Source: Spirochaetota bacterium (GTDB taxonomy: Bacteria > Spirochaetota > B62-G9 > DRHN01). From it: a stretch of DNA of 41,786 nucleotides. Made by a program: the position numbers and the translations under genes. The notes below the pieces were generated by a model that had not been told where the DNA came from, made no database searches, and worked only from the letters and a program-made list of their open reading frames with translations. Location: assembly GCA_016934265.1 (NCBI GenBank), contig JAFGTF010000023.1:1-41786 (forward strand), given 5' to 3'. Shown piece by piece: positions 34,463 to 41,579 of the stretch. Numbering within the stretch: the first letter of the stretch is position 1; every line of letters begins with the position of its first letter.

Positions 34463-35461
34463 ATGGGTCTGACCTATAAGGATTCCGGGGTTGATATACG
34501 AAGCGGCGAGATGTTCGTCGATTTGATACGGCGAAAGCTGAAAAAAGAGGAGGCCGGGAATATTGGAGGGTTCGGCGGAACGTACGATCTCGGACCTCTT
34601 AACATCTCACATCCGGTATTGGTCGCGAGTACCGACGGGGTCGGGACGAAGCTCGCCGTCGCGAGGGAGGCGGGCAGGTACGGGACGATCGGGATAGACC
34701 TCGTCGCCATGTGCGTCAACGACGTGGTCTGTACCGGGGCCAAGCCGATATTCTTCCTCGATTATATCGCCACATCGCGGCTCGACCTCGACGAGGCCGG
34801 ATCCGTAATGGACGGGATCGTGGAAGGGTGCCGCATGGCTGGATGCGTGCTGCTCGGCGGCGAGACGGCGGAGATGCCGGGCATATACAAAGACGGCGAC
34901 TACGAGCTCGCGGGGTTTGCGTGCGGGATATCGGAAAAGAACAGGCTCATAGACACCGGAAGCATCATTGCCGGAGATGTCCTGGTCGGTATTCGGTCCA
35001 GCGGGATACATTCGAACGGTATGAGCCTTGCGAGAAAGGCGCTCTTTGAAAAGGGCGGATACGACCTGCAGTCCAGTCCGGCCGTTTTAGGGCGGTCGAT
35101 TGCACGGGAGCTTCTGGAACCGACGAGGATTTACGTCGACGTAACGCTCGAAACGATAGAGCAGGTAGCGGTACACGGGGTCGCGCACATCACCGGCGGA
35201 GGCCTGTACGACAACCTCAAGCGGCTTCTGCCCGACGGTCTCGATATTAACATACGATGGGACGTTCTTTCACCGCAGCCTGTGTTCGGGCTTATACAGG
35301 CGGCGGGTGAAATCGACGATGAAGAGATGAGAAATACGTTTAACCTCGGTGTGGGTCTCGTCTTCATCGTTCCCGAGAAAGCGGCACCGCAGGCACTGCA
35401 GACTTTGAAAACGCTCGGTGAAGCACCTCTCATGCTGGGGAATGTCGTACCAAGACGGTGA
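34463..35461 (+). CDS. purM: Phosphoribosylformylglycinamidine cyclo-ligase (AIR synthetase)
   Basis: PurM closes the imidazole ring, turning FGAM to AIR with ATP; the product is the PurE substrate. The 332-residue product has TYKDSGVDI at the start, VASTDGVGTKLAVA, IDLVAMCVNDVVCTGAKPIFFLDYIA, GGETAEMPGIY and GVAHITGGGLYDNLKR, all family hallmarks. AGGAGG (34453-34458) precedes the ATG. PurN follows after 25 bases. Confidence 0.95.
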   Translation: MGLTYKDSGVDIRSGEMFVDLIRRKLKKEEAGNIGGFGGTYDLGPLNISHPVLVASTDGVGTKLAVAREAGRYGTIGIDLVAMCVNDVVCTGAKPIFFLDYIATSRLDLDEAGSVMDGIVEGCRMAGCVLLGGETAEMPGIYKDGDYELAGFACGISEKNRLIDTGSIIAGDVLVGIRSSGIHSNGMSLARKALFEKGGYDLQSSPAVLGRSIARELLEPTRIYVDVTLETIEQVAVHGVAHITGGGLYDNLKRLLPDGLDINIRWDVLSPQPVFGLIQAAGEIDDEEMRNTFNLGVGLVFIVPEKAAPQALQTLKTLGEAPLMLGNVVPRR

Positions 35462-35486
35462 CTGCCTGTGGTAAAAGGTTAGACTA

Positions 35487-36113
35487 ATGGAGAAGAAAAG
35501 GATTGCATGCTGTATCTCGGGCAGGGGCTCGAATTTCAAGGCGATACTCGACGCCGTGAATACAAACGAGATTCAAGGAGAGATAGTGCTCGTGGTAACG
35601 GACAACCCCGGTGCGGAAGGTCTTTCTTATGCTCATGAAAACGGCATAAGAAGCGAAACGGTCGTCCGGAAGAAGGGGGAGCCGAGGTACGAATATTTCG
35701 AACGGATCATCCGGCTCTTCGAGGAGTACGGCGTCGATCTCATATGCCTGGCAGGCTTCATGAAGGTTTTGAGCGGAAATATAGTGTCCCGGTACAGAAA
35801 CAGGATCATCAATATCCATCCCGCCCTTCTCCCCTCCTTTCCAGGAGAAAAGGCGCAGAGGCAGGCCGTCGAGTACGGGGTCAAGGTGTCGGGATGTACC
35901 GTTCACTTCGTCGACGAAGGAGTGGACACGGGGCCGATTATCCTCCAGGAAGCGGTACCGGTCGAAGACGGTGATACGGAGGAGACATTGGCCGCAAGAA
36001 TCCTGAAAAAGGAGCATGTGCTTTTTCCCCGCGCGGTGAAGCTTTTTTGCAGCGACATGCTCACCGTCGAGGGAAGATTCGTACGCGTCTCGGACCGCGG
36101 CCTGGGGTGCTAA
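35487..36113 (+). CDS. purN: Phosphoribosylglycinamide formyltransferase
   Basis: PurN transfers a formyl group from 10-formyl-tetrahydrofolate to GAR. The 208-residue product shows CCISGRGSNFKAIL at the start, the AGFMKVLSGNIV helix, the catalytic INIHPALLPSFPG (Asn-His), and the folate-site aspartate in HFVDEGVDTGPII. It is the folate-dependent enzyme rather than the formate-using PurT. A weak AAAGG lies before the ATG. A 151-bp gap with no visible feature except a strong GGGAGGGG separates it from purC. Confidence 0.94.
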   Translation: MEKKRIACCISGRGSNFKAILDAVNTNEIQGEIVLVVTDNPGAEGLSYAHENGIRSETVVRKKGEPRYEYFERIIRLFEEYGVDLICLAGFMKVLSGNIVSRYRNRIINIHPALLPSFPGEKAQRQAVEYGVKVSGCTVHFVDEGVDTGPIILQEAVPVEDGDTEETLAARILKKEHVLFPRAVKLFCSDMLTVEGRFVRVSDRGLGC

Positions 36114-36264
36114 AAAAGAATTCGGCTAAAAACACAGGTTTAGTGAAAATACCGCCGTTAGCCCGGGTGCGCCTCGCCGCGGACCGACGCAAGCGGTACA
36201 ATATCCGGTACGTGCATTTGTACGGCCGCCGGACGCATTTATTCAATCGTGGGAGGGGATATAC

Positions 36265-37179
36265 ATGGAACTGCCGCAATCATACGGAAAGATAGATCTG
36301 AAAGCGGTCGAGCCGCTACGTAGGGGGAAGGTACGGGACATCTTCGATCTTGGAAAACAGCTGCTCATGGTAGCAAGCGATCGAATTTCCGCGTTCGACG
36401 TGGTATTGCCTACTACGATTCCCTATAAGGGGGAGGTTTTAAGCTCCATCTCCTCGTTCTGGTTTAAAAAAACCGAAACAGTCATAGGGAACCATCTCAT
36501 TACGGACAATGTCGACGAATACCCGGTCGAGCTCACAAAAGAGGAGAAAAAGATCCTGCGTGGGAGAAGCATGCTGGTGAAAAAGGGCGAGATGGTAGAC
36601 GTGGAATGCGTGGTTCGGGGTTATCTCGACGGCTCGGGATGGAGGAGTTACGAGAGTACCGGTAAGCTCTTCGACTTACCCCTGCCTCGGGGATTGAAAC
36701 AGGGAGATCGATTGCCGGAGCCTTTGTTTACTCCCACAACAAAAGCGGTGACCGGGCACGACGAGTATATGAGTTTTACCGATATGAAGAGCAGAACCGG
36801 AGACGACATGGCGGTTTTCCTGCGAGATACGTCGATCGAGCTCTACGAGGCGGCGCGGGAGTTCGTATACGAAAGGGGGCTGATACTCGCGGACACCAAG
36901 TTCGAATTTACCGTCGTCGACGGTACGGTGCTGCTTGCGGACGAGGTGTTTACTCCCGATTCCTCCCGATACTGGGACAGCGGGACATACAGTCCGGGAG
37001 GGCCCCAGCCAAGCTTCGACAAGCAGTATATACGGGACTGGCTTTCGACCCAGGATTGGGACAAGACACCTCCCGCGCCTTCACTCCCGCGGGAGGTGGT
37101 CGAGCGGTCCGTGGAGAAGTATCTCGAGGCCTACCGCAAGGTTACCGGAAAAGAACTCGCGTCAGCCGGTCCTTCATAA
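36265..37179 (+). CDS. purC: Phosphoribosylaminoimidazole-succinocarboxamide synthase
   Basis: PurC couples CAIR and aspartate with ATP to give SAICAR. At 304 residues it belongs to the longer, yeast-like subfamily rather than the 237-residue E. coli type. Motifs are RRGKVRDIFDLG, LLMVASDRISAFDVVLPT, VDVECVVRGYLDGSGW and LILADTKFEFTVVDG, and the substrate loop DEVFTPDSSRYWD. GGGAGGGG (36251-36258) precedes the ATG. The gene stops just before a tRNA-like remnant. Confidence 0.94.
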   Translation: MELPQSYGKIDLKAVEPLRRGKVRDIFDLGKQLLMVASDRISAFDVVLPTTIPYKGEVLSSISSFWFKKTETVIGNHLITDNVDEYPVELTKEEKKILRGRSMLVKKGEMVDVECVVRGYLDGSGWRSYESTGKLFDLPLPRGLKQGDRLPEPLFTPTTKAVTGHDEYMSFTDMKSRTGDDMAVFLRDTSIELYEAAREFVYERGLILADTKFEFTVVDGTVLLADEVFTPDSSRYWDSGTYSPGGPQPSFDKQYIRDWLSTQDWDKTPPAPSLPREVVERSVEKYLEAYRKVTGKELASAGPS

Positions 37180-37223
37180 GCGGGGTTCGAACCTGCAAGC
37201 TTTACCACCTGAATTATGTACGC
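37180..37223 (-). pseudogene. tRNA remnant lacking the anticodon arm
   Basis: On the minus strand, GCGTACATAATTCAGGTGGTAAAGC is followed two bases later by GCAGGTTCGAACCCCGC. The first part matches the D-arm pattern TAGCTCAGGTGGTAGAGC at 15 of 18 bases, counting from its TAATTC. The second part is a T-arm: GCAGG / CCCGC around the loop TTCGAAC, with one mismatch. The anticodon arm is missing, and the acceptor ends do not pair. It is therefore a decayed tRNA in the purC-purD gap, not a working gene. Confidence 0.5.
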
Positions 37224-37251
37224 ATGAAAAGACGGCAAGGAGGGAACACCG

Positions 37252-38529
37252 GTGAAAGTATTGGTAGTGGGCGGCGGAGGCAGAGAGCACGCCATAGCCT
37301 GGATGCTGAATAAAAGCAATCTTGTGGATACGCTGTACTGGACGCCGGCCAACGGCGGATGCGAGGATCTGTGTGAAAATCCCGGCATTGCGGCGGATGA
37401 TACGGAATCCCTGCTTCGATTCGCGAAAGGGGAATCGATCGATCTCACCGTTGTAGGACCCGAAGTTCCCCTGGTACGGGGTATCACGGATGTATTCAAC
37501 GCGGAGGGACTTTGCGTATTCGGGCCGTCCAAACAGGGCGCGATGATCGAAGGAAGCAAAGGGTATGCGAAAGCGCTGATGAAACGGCGCGGCATCCCCA
37601 CCGCGGACTTCAGGGAGTTTACCGACCGTGCGTCGGCGGCCTCCTTCCTCGAGAATAAAACGCCTCCATACGTGCTCAAGGCAGACGGACTTGCGGCCGG
37701 TAAGGGAGTCATCGTCGCCTTCTCGCAGCAGGAGGCGGAGACGGCCCTTTGCGACATGTTTGACAGGAAGGTATTCGGAGAGAGCGGATCACGAGTCGTG
37801 GTGGAGGAGTTCTTGGAAGGGGAGGAGGCGACGGTTCTTGCGCTCACGGACGGGAAGACCATCGTTCCGCTTATCTCCTCACAGGATCATAAGGCGGCCT
37901 ATGACGATGATAAAGGACCGAATACCGGGGGGATGGGGGCGATTGCCCCGGCACCGGTTGTTACCGATACCGTCATGGGTAGGGTCATGGACCGGATACT
38001 CGTTCCTCTTGTGGAGGAACTTTCCTCTCTCGACATCGATTACAGGGGAGTGGTGTATGCGGGCCTGATGATAAAGGACGCCGATCCCTACGTCGTCGAG
38101 TTCAACTGCAGGTTCGGCGACCCAGAGGCGGAGGCGGTGTTTCCTCTGATGCATTCCGACCTGTGCGACCTCATCCTGCGTACGGTGCGATGCGAGCTGA
38201 ACGGAGTGCGGTTGGACTGGAAGGATGCATTTTGCTGCGACGTAGTGCTCGCCTCGGGCGGCTACCCCGGTAAATACAAAAATGGAATGCCGGTAACGGG
38301 TGTTGAGAAGGCGGAGGCGATGGAGGAGATCGCAGTGTTTCATGCGGGTACGAAGCTCGAAGGTGATACGCTTTTAACCAACGGCGGAAGGGTGCTCAAT
38401 ATAGCTGGAACCGGACGCACGCTGCGGGAGGCGATAGATACGGCATACAGAGGTGTTGATGCGATACGGTTCGAAGGGGCGCATTGCCGACGGGATATTG
38501 GGCACCACGCCCTTAAATATGTTACATGA
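37252..38529 (+). CDS. purD: Phosphoribosylamine-glycine ligase
   Basis: PurD joins phosphoribosylamine, the PurF product, and glycine with ATP. The 425-residue ATP-grasp enzyme begins KVLVVGGGGREHAIAW and shows FGPSKQGAMIEGSK, LKADGLAAGKGVIVA, SQDHKAAYDDDKGPNTGGMGA (ATP and substrate loops) and VEFNCRFGDPEAE (metal ligands). It starts with GTG 37252, with AAGGAGGG (37237-37244) seven bases before. Its stop codon lies within the first hairpin of the array downstream. It is the last purine gene here. Confidence 0.95.
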   Translation: MKVLVVGGGGREHAIAWMLNKSNLVDTLYWTPANGGCEDLCENPGIAADDTESLLRFAKGESIDLTVVGPEVPLVRGITDVFNAEGLCVFGPSKQGAMIEGSKGYAKALMKRRGIPTADFREFTDRASAASFLENKTPPYVLKADGLAAGKGVIVAFSQQEAETALCDMFDRKVFGESGSRVVVEEFLEGEEATVLALTDGKTIVPLISSQDHKAAYDDDKGPNTGGMGAIAPAPVVTDTVMGRVMDRILVPLVEELSSLDIDYRGVVYAGLMIKDADPYVVEFNCRFGDPEAEAVFPLMHSDLCDLILRTVRCELNGVRLDWKDAFCCDVVLASGGYPGKYKNGMPVTGVEKAEAMEEIAVFHAGTKLEGDTLLTNGGRVLNIAGTGRTLREAIDTAYRGVDAIRFEGAHCRRDIGHHALKYVT

Positions 38530-38637
38530 TACGGAGGTATCGGTACTATATAGAACATGCGGGTGTAAATAATAACGGGATGATCCCGTGGTAGCAAGCT
38601 ACCATTGTATCAAGATACCGTGGTATCCGAATACCAC
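38528..38637 (+). repeat. Array of perfect small inverted repeats after purD
   Basis: Six perfect inverted repeats lie in about 110 bases. In order: GATAC-GGAG-GTATC (38528-38541); ACGGGAT-G-ATCCCGT (38575-38589); TGGTAGC-AA-GCTACCA (38589-38604); GTATC-AA-GATAC (38607-38618); GATACC-GT-GGTATC (38614-38627); and GTGGTAT-CCGA-ATACCAC (38620-38637). The last three overlap and would compete. Most share a GGTA/TACC core. There is no T run, so a standard terminator does not explain them. Possible roles are mRNA 3' processing, a mobile repeat family, or a recombination or protein-binding site. Confidence 0.75.
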
Positions 38638-38640
38638 AAA

Positions 38641-39023
38641 CTGTATGAAATAATGTACAACCTCAACCTTACTTCCAAGGTAGAAATCCGAAAAGTATCC
38701 GACCGTGAAATATTCGGTATAAAAAAACATACGATTTCATACTGCTTCTTGGTTGTTACCGATATGCTTCTTCTGTTCTACCGTGTACGCACGACCCCGG
38801 AGCAACGCCACCCCCATACCGAAAAATCCGTCACAGCTGGTTCGATCCTCTTCGAAAGATGGCAGGGTGGTGATCAGGAATATACAGTGATAACGACAAG
38901 AAAGATCATGCTTGAAGGGAATATCGAAAATTCTCAGAATGAAAAGAAAGACGGGGGCCGAAGCCGGCGGAAGGGCGCGCCGGTGTGCAGTTTTTTCCGT
39001 CAGCGCAGGGCTATACACGATCG
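38641..39023. other. Stretch without a convincing gene
   Basis: An open frame of 145 codons (38605-39042, plus strand, TTG start) crosses the hairpin array and the end of the STAS gene. It has no ribosome site and no recognisable motifs. A minus-strand frame is equally unconvincing. A CCGGCG / CGCCGG hairpin at about 38965-38985 could end minus-strand transcription from the STAS gene, but has no T run. Confidence 0.4.
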
Positions 39024-39416
39024 TCAGCCGTTATCGCTGTAAAAATATGACACGCTTTCCTGCAGGCTGGAAAACGACTTGAGAATCTTCGAGAACTCCA
39101 TTTTTTCATACACCAGATGCACGTCCGGCGACATGTCCGCAAGCACGAGGTCGCCGTGGTGCTGCCTGATATCCTTGATCTCCCGAATAAACACGCCCCA
39201 TCCCGCGCTGTTTACATACTCACAGTGGGTAAGGTACACGATGATCTTGTACCGTTCTTCGGAAAGCAGCTTCAGTATTTCCTTCTCCAGGTCGAGGTAG
39301 GTAGTCGCATCGATATACCCGTGAGGTGCGACGACTACGATTTCGTTGTCGCTGCCGTCGTATGAAACATCGATCTTGAATTGATCCATCACATCATTCC
39401 CGTATCGTTTTTTCAT
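39024..39416 (-). CDS. STAS-domain anti-sigma factor antagonist
   Basis: A 130-residue single STAS domain like SpoIIAA/RsbV. Its phosphorylatable serine is S70 in CEYVNSAGWGVF, within the family's conserved loop. Unphosphorylated, such a protein binds an anti-sigma kinase and frees its target. The window also holds a SpoIIE phosphatase (3690-4928) and an RsbW-like domain (14699-15580), which could act on it. An ATG at codon 10 (39389), with GGGA upstream, is an alternative start; the first nine residues are not needed for the fold. It follows a small gene by 31 bases on the minus strand. Confidence 0.87.
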   Translation of the reverse strand: MKKRYGNDVMDQFKIDVSYDGSDNEIVVVAPHGYIDATTYLDLEKEILKLLSEERYKIIVYLTHCEYVNSAGWGVFIREIKDIRQHHGDLVLADMSPDVHLVYEKMEFSKILKSFSSLQESVSYFYSDNG

Positions 39417-39447
39417 ATTCGAGTACAGGATTTCATCTTTACGACCG

Positions 39448-39729
39448 TTATTGCGGACCGATCTCTATTGTATATGCTTTTGCCTCGAAGAGCAGCCGTT
39501 CTTTGAACTCAGTATCTGAATAGTAAAACCTATTCAATATGCTTTCGAGCTCTGAAATGGCTGTTTTCGATTTCTCTGCGAGTTTTTCCGGGTCATTCTT
39601 GTACCGGTTGAGTCTGAACATGATCCGCCGTACCCCTTCATACAGCACTTCGTCTCTTGCCCGGGAGTGGGGAGCGGCCTCGAAGGACCTGTAGACTTCA
39701 CCGATTATCTCTTCATGAATTTCAGGCAT
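39448..39729 (-). CDS. Small helical protein of unknown function
   Basis: The 93-residue product is acidic and predicted to be mostly helical, with no signal, membrane span or cysteine. I do not recognise a family. It precedes the STAS gene in the same direction with a 31-bp gap, so it is probably co-transcribed and may belong to the same signalling unit. Base composition is like the core genes and unlike the island just to the right. Confidence 0.55.
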   Translation of the reverse strand: MPEIHEEIIGEVYRSFEAAPHSRARDEVLYEGVRRIMFRLNRYKNDPEKLAEKSKTAISELESILNRFYYSDTEFKERLLFEAKAYTIEIGPQ

Positions 39730-39937
39730 ACGCGCTCCCTGATGTCTGAAATCGCGTCTCTTTTTACGTGAGCGCTTACAGTAGTATCAGGGTTTTTGTA
39801 TATAATAATAACACGGTTTTTACTTTATTTCCTGTTCAACTCGGATATTTTTTACTTACGCTGAGAACCGCAAGCAGGGTGCTGTCCTCATGGAGGCTGA
39901 CTAATAAGGTTTTCCGAATAGCGATGCGGATGCGGTC

Positions 39938-39967
39938 AAAAAGCTTTCACCCTCTGCATGGTGAAAG
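39938..39967 (-). terminator. Terminator, probably of the original ssrA
   Basis: On the minus strand CTTTCACC and GGTGAAAG (39967-39960 and 39951-39944) form a perfect 8-bp stem with an 8-base loop, followed by CTTTTTG. It lies 15 bases beyond the tmRNA 3'-end fragment in the direction of tmRNA transcription, which is where the native ssrA terminator would be. Confidence 0.7.
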
Positions 39968-39982
39968 ATGAAATCCTACTAT

Positions 39983-40002
39983 TGGAGGCGGCGGGAGTCG
40001 AA
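39983..40002 (-). other. Attachment site: 20-nt copy of a tmRNA (ssrA) 3' end
   Basis: On the minus strand the sequence reads TTCGACTCCCGCCGCCTCCA, which is the T-loop, T-stem and acceptor end of many bacterial tmRNAs. The matching 5' half of the T-stem is absent and AT-rich DNA follows. It is therefore only the crossover fragment left when an element integrated into ssrA. The host terminator just to its left supports this. Confidence 0.75.
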
Positions 40003-40199
40003 ACTGATTCTATATTTCCCATGTATTTCTATGTATGCCTCTATATTAATATATAGTAACGAGTTAAGTCAAGTACTTTATTATGTAGTGCCCCTCGTTT
40101 CGCTGTATTTCTCTTGTGAAACGTTCACATATCCGGCTACACGTCATACAAGAATAGTACGTGTCACCGGTACGATTTATCAGCTGGCCTGAATCAAAT

Positions 40200-40223
40200 A
40201 AAAAAGCCCCGGTTTCCCGAGGC
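40200..40223 (-). terminator. Rho-independent terminator
   Basis: On the minus strand GCCTCGG-GAAA-CCGGGGC forms a 7-bp stem (one T-G pair) with a GAAA loop, followed by six T. It ends leftward transcription, most likely of the SH3 lipoprotein gene 200 bases upstream. The stretch between (40224-40422) shows no gene. Confidence 0.8.
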
Positions 40224-40422
40224 GCTTTGTGATCCCTCATGGTGAATATTTTTAAGCCCTCCTGATATAACAAGGTATTAGTTTCAATTTATAGTTTCCC
40301 TATTCCATTCTTACGGTTAGCTATAGCAATTTTTCTCAAGCCCCTCTCCACATGTTTTTTTATAGGTTATCTTGATACCCTTAAACTGATAATACCTAAA
40401 AATCTCTTTTGCAATATTCCGG

Positions 40423-41031
40423 TTATTCTAAATCAAACTTATAAGTTATTGATAAACTATCTGTTGTGCATTGAGCATCAGGAATTGATACATGAAAATT
40501 TGACGTCCCTCCCGGACCGATGGTTTCTGGATCTAAATAAGCATCCCCATTTCCTAACCAATTCCCATTCTCATCTTTCGCCGTAATAATAATGCGTGCG
40601 TAGGGAAATGTTTCATACGACTGATTTTTTACATACCCTGTAATGATGATCCATCCAAGAGTGGATTCATTTTTCCATTTCCAGTCTTCTATTTTTAAGG
40701 GTGGTTCTGCAGCATATTGCTCTGGTGTTACAGTATAATCTTTCTTTATCCACCCAGACCATCCAACATCCTTAGGGGTAACCCTGAAACGAATCCATCC
40801 ATCTTTTTCTTCTAACACATAAACTTTTTCACCTCTAATTAAAGGCCCTCCTTCATCTTTTTCATAATTAGCACCAGGACCTGCTCTAACATTTACAGCT
40901 TCTGTAACGATTCTGGTTTCATATTGCTTTTCAAAATCAACTTTTGTTTCTTTTGAAGTTTTTTCTGGTGAACAACTAAATGTAAAAACCCCACATGATC
41001 CGATCATTAATATTAAAATTAATTTTTTCAT
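40423..41031 (-). CDS. Lipoprotein with bacterial SH3 domain
   Basis: The 202-residue product has a lipoprotein signal (KKLILILMIGSCGVFTFSC) with the lipidated Cys at about residue 20. A bacterial SH3 domain follows at about 43-100 (TEAVNVRAGPGANYEKD and WIRFRVTPKDVGWSGWIKKDY), a fold that often binds cell-wall peptides. The remaining part (110-202; GYVKNQSYETFPYARIIITAKDENGNWLG) looks like an FxLYD-type beta domain. AAGGAGG precedes the ATG. It is an island gene by its AT-rich codons. No specific function is assigned. Confidence 0.75.
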   Translation of the reverse strand: MKKLILILMIGSCGVFTFSCSPEKTSKETKVDFEKQYETRIVTEAVNVRAGPGANYEKDEGGPLIRGEKVYVLEEKDGWIRFRVTPKDVGWSGWIKKDYTVTPEQYAAEPPLKIEDWKWKNESTLGWIIITGYVKNQSYETFPYARIIITAKDENGNWLGNGDAYLDPETIGPGGTSNFHVSIPDAQCTTDSLSITYKFDLE

Positions 41032-41228
41032 TACCTTCCTCCTTAACTTTCTTGATCATACTGAATGAGTTAGGTCGATTTAAGATTCACATACACCCAA
41101 AAATAAGACATCCTTATCTAATTTTATATTAGTTCAATCCCAACGCTGCAGACTCCTTGTCATCTCCCCTCACAGAGCTTTTTTGCGTCGTGTACGACAA
41201 TATTCGAGCTTCGTGTGTCAAGAGAGAA

Positions 41229-41420
41229 CTACTTTTTCTCGTCGATCTGATCCTGATTCTCTTCTTTTGTCTCTAGGGCAATGCGGACGAGTTGACGGAC
41301 AACCTCAGCTCTTGAGATAATGCCCGTCTTTTTCTGATAATGTTTGATTTTTTCAAGCAGATCATCATGGAAGGCAACACAAATTGTGGGAAGCTTCGTC
41401 GGCATATTGTTTCCTGTCAT
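41229..41420 (-). CDS. Ribbon-helix-helix DNA-binding protein
   Basis: The 63-residue product fits the MetJ/Arc/CopG fold: the strand LPTICVAFHDDLLEKI, then two helices with ISRAEVVRQLVRIALETK. Such proteins are repressors or antitoxins. GAGGAGG lies about ten bases before the ATG. It is divergent from the integrase, with palindromes between them, so it may repress itself and the integrase. No toxin gene is adjacent in the window. Confidence 0.75.
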   Translation of the reverse strand: MTGNNMPTKLPTICVAFHDDLLEKIKHYQKKTGIISRAEVVRQLVRIALETKEENQDQIDEKK

Positions 41421-41474
41421 AATTTCTAGTCCTCCTCATTATAAAGAATTCTTCTCAATATATAAAGATTTTTC

Positions 41475-41540
41475 TTGACAGCATTTCAAAAAACATGGTA
41501 CTGTACAGTATATGACGGTAATATACCGCATTGTACCGTA
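41475..41540 (+). promoter_or_regulatory. Integrase promoter overlapped by palindromic operators
   Basis: TTGACA (41475-41480) and TACTGT (41499-41504, 18-base gap) form a plausible promoter toward the integrase. The -10 box lies inside the perfect palindrome TACTGTACAGTA (41499-41510). A second palindrome CGGTA-ATA-TACCG (41516-41528) and a third half site TACCGTA (41534-41540) follow at regular spacing, as expected for cooperative repressor binding. Confidence 0.6.
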
Positions 41541-41579
41541 TTCTATCGAAAAGGTCAAGACTTTTTAAGGAGGTGGACC

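Noticed and set aside
38605..39042. 145-codon plus-strand frame after purD
   Set aside because: It has a TTG start inside the hairpin array, no ribosome site and no recognisable motif, and it overlaps the STAS gene.
39768..40192. Two short plus-strand frames around the tmRNA fragment
   Set aside because: They run across a terminator and the attachment site and have no ribosome site or protein features.
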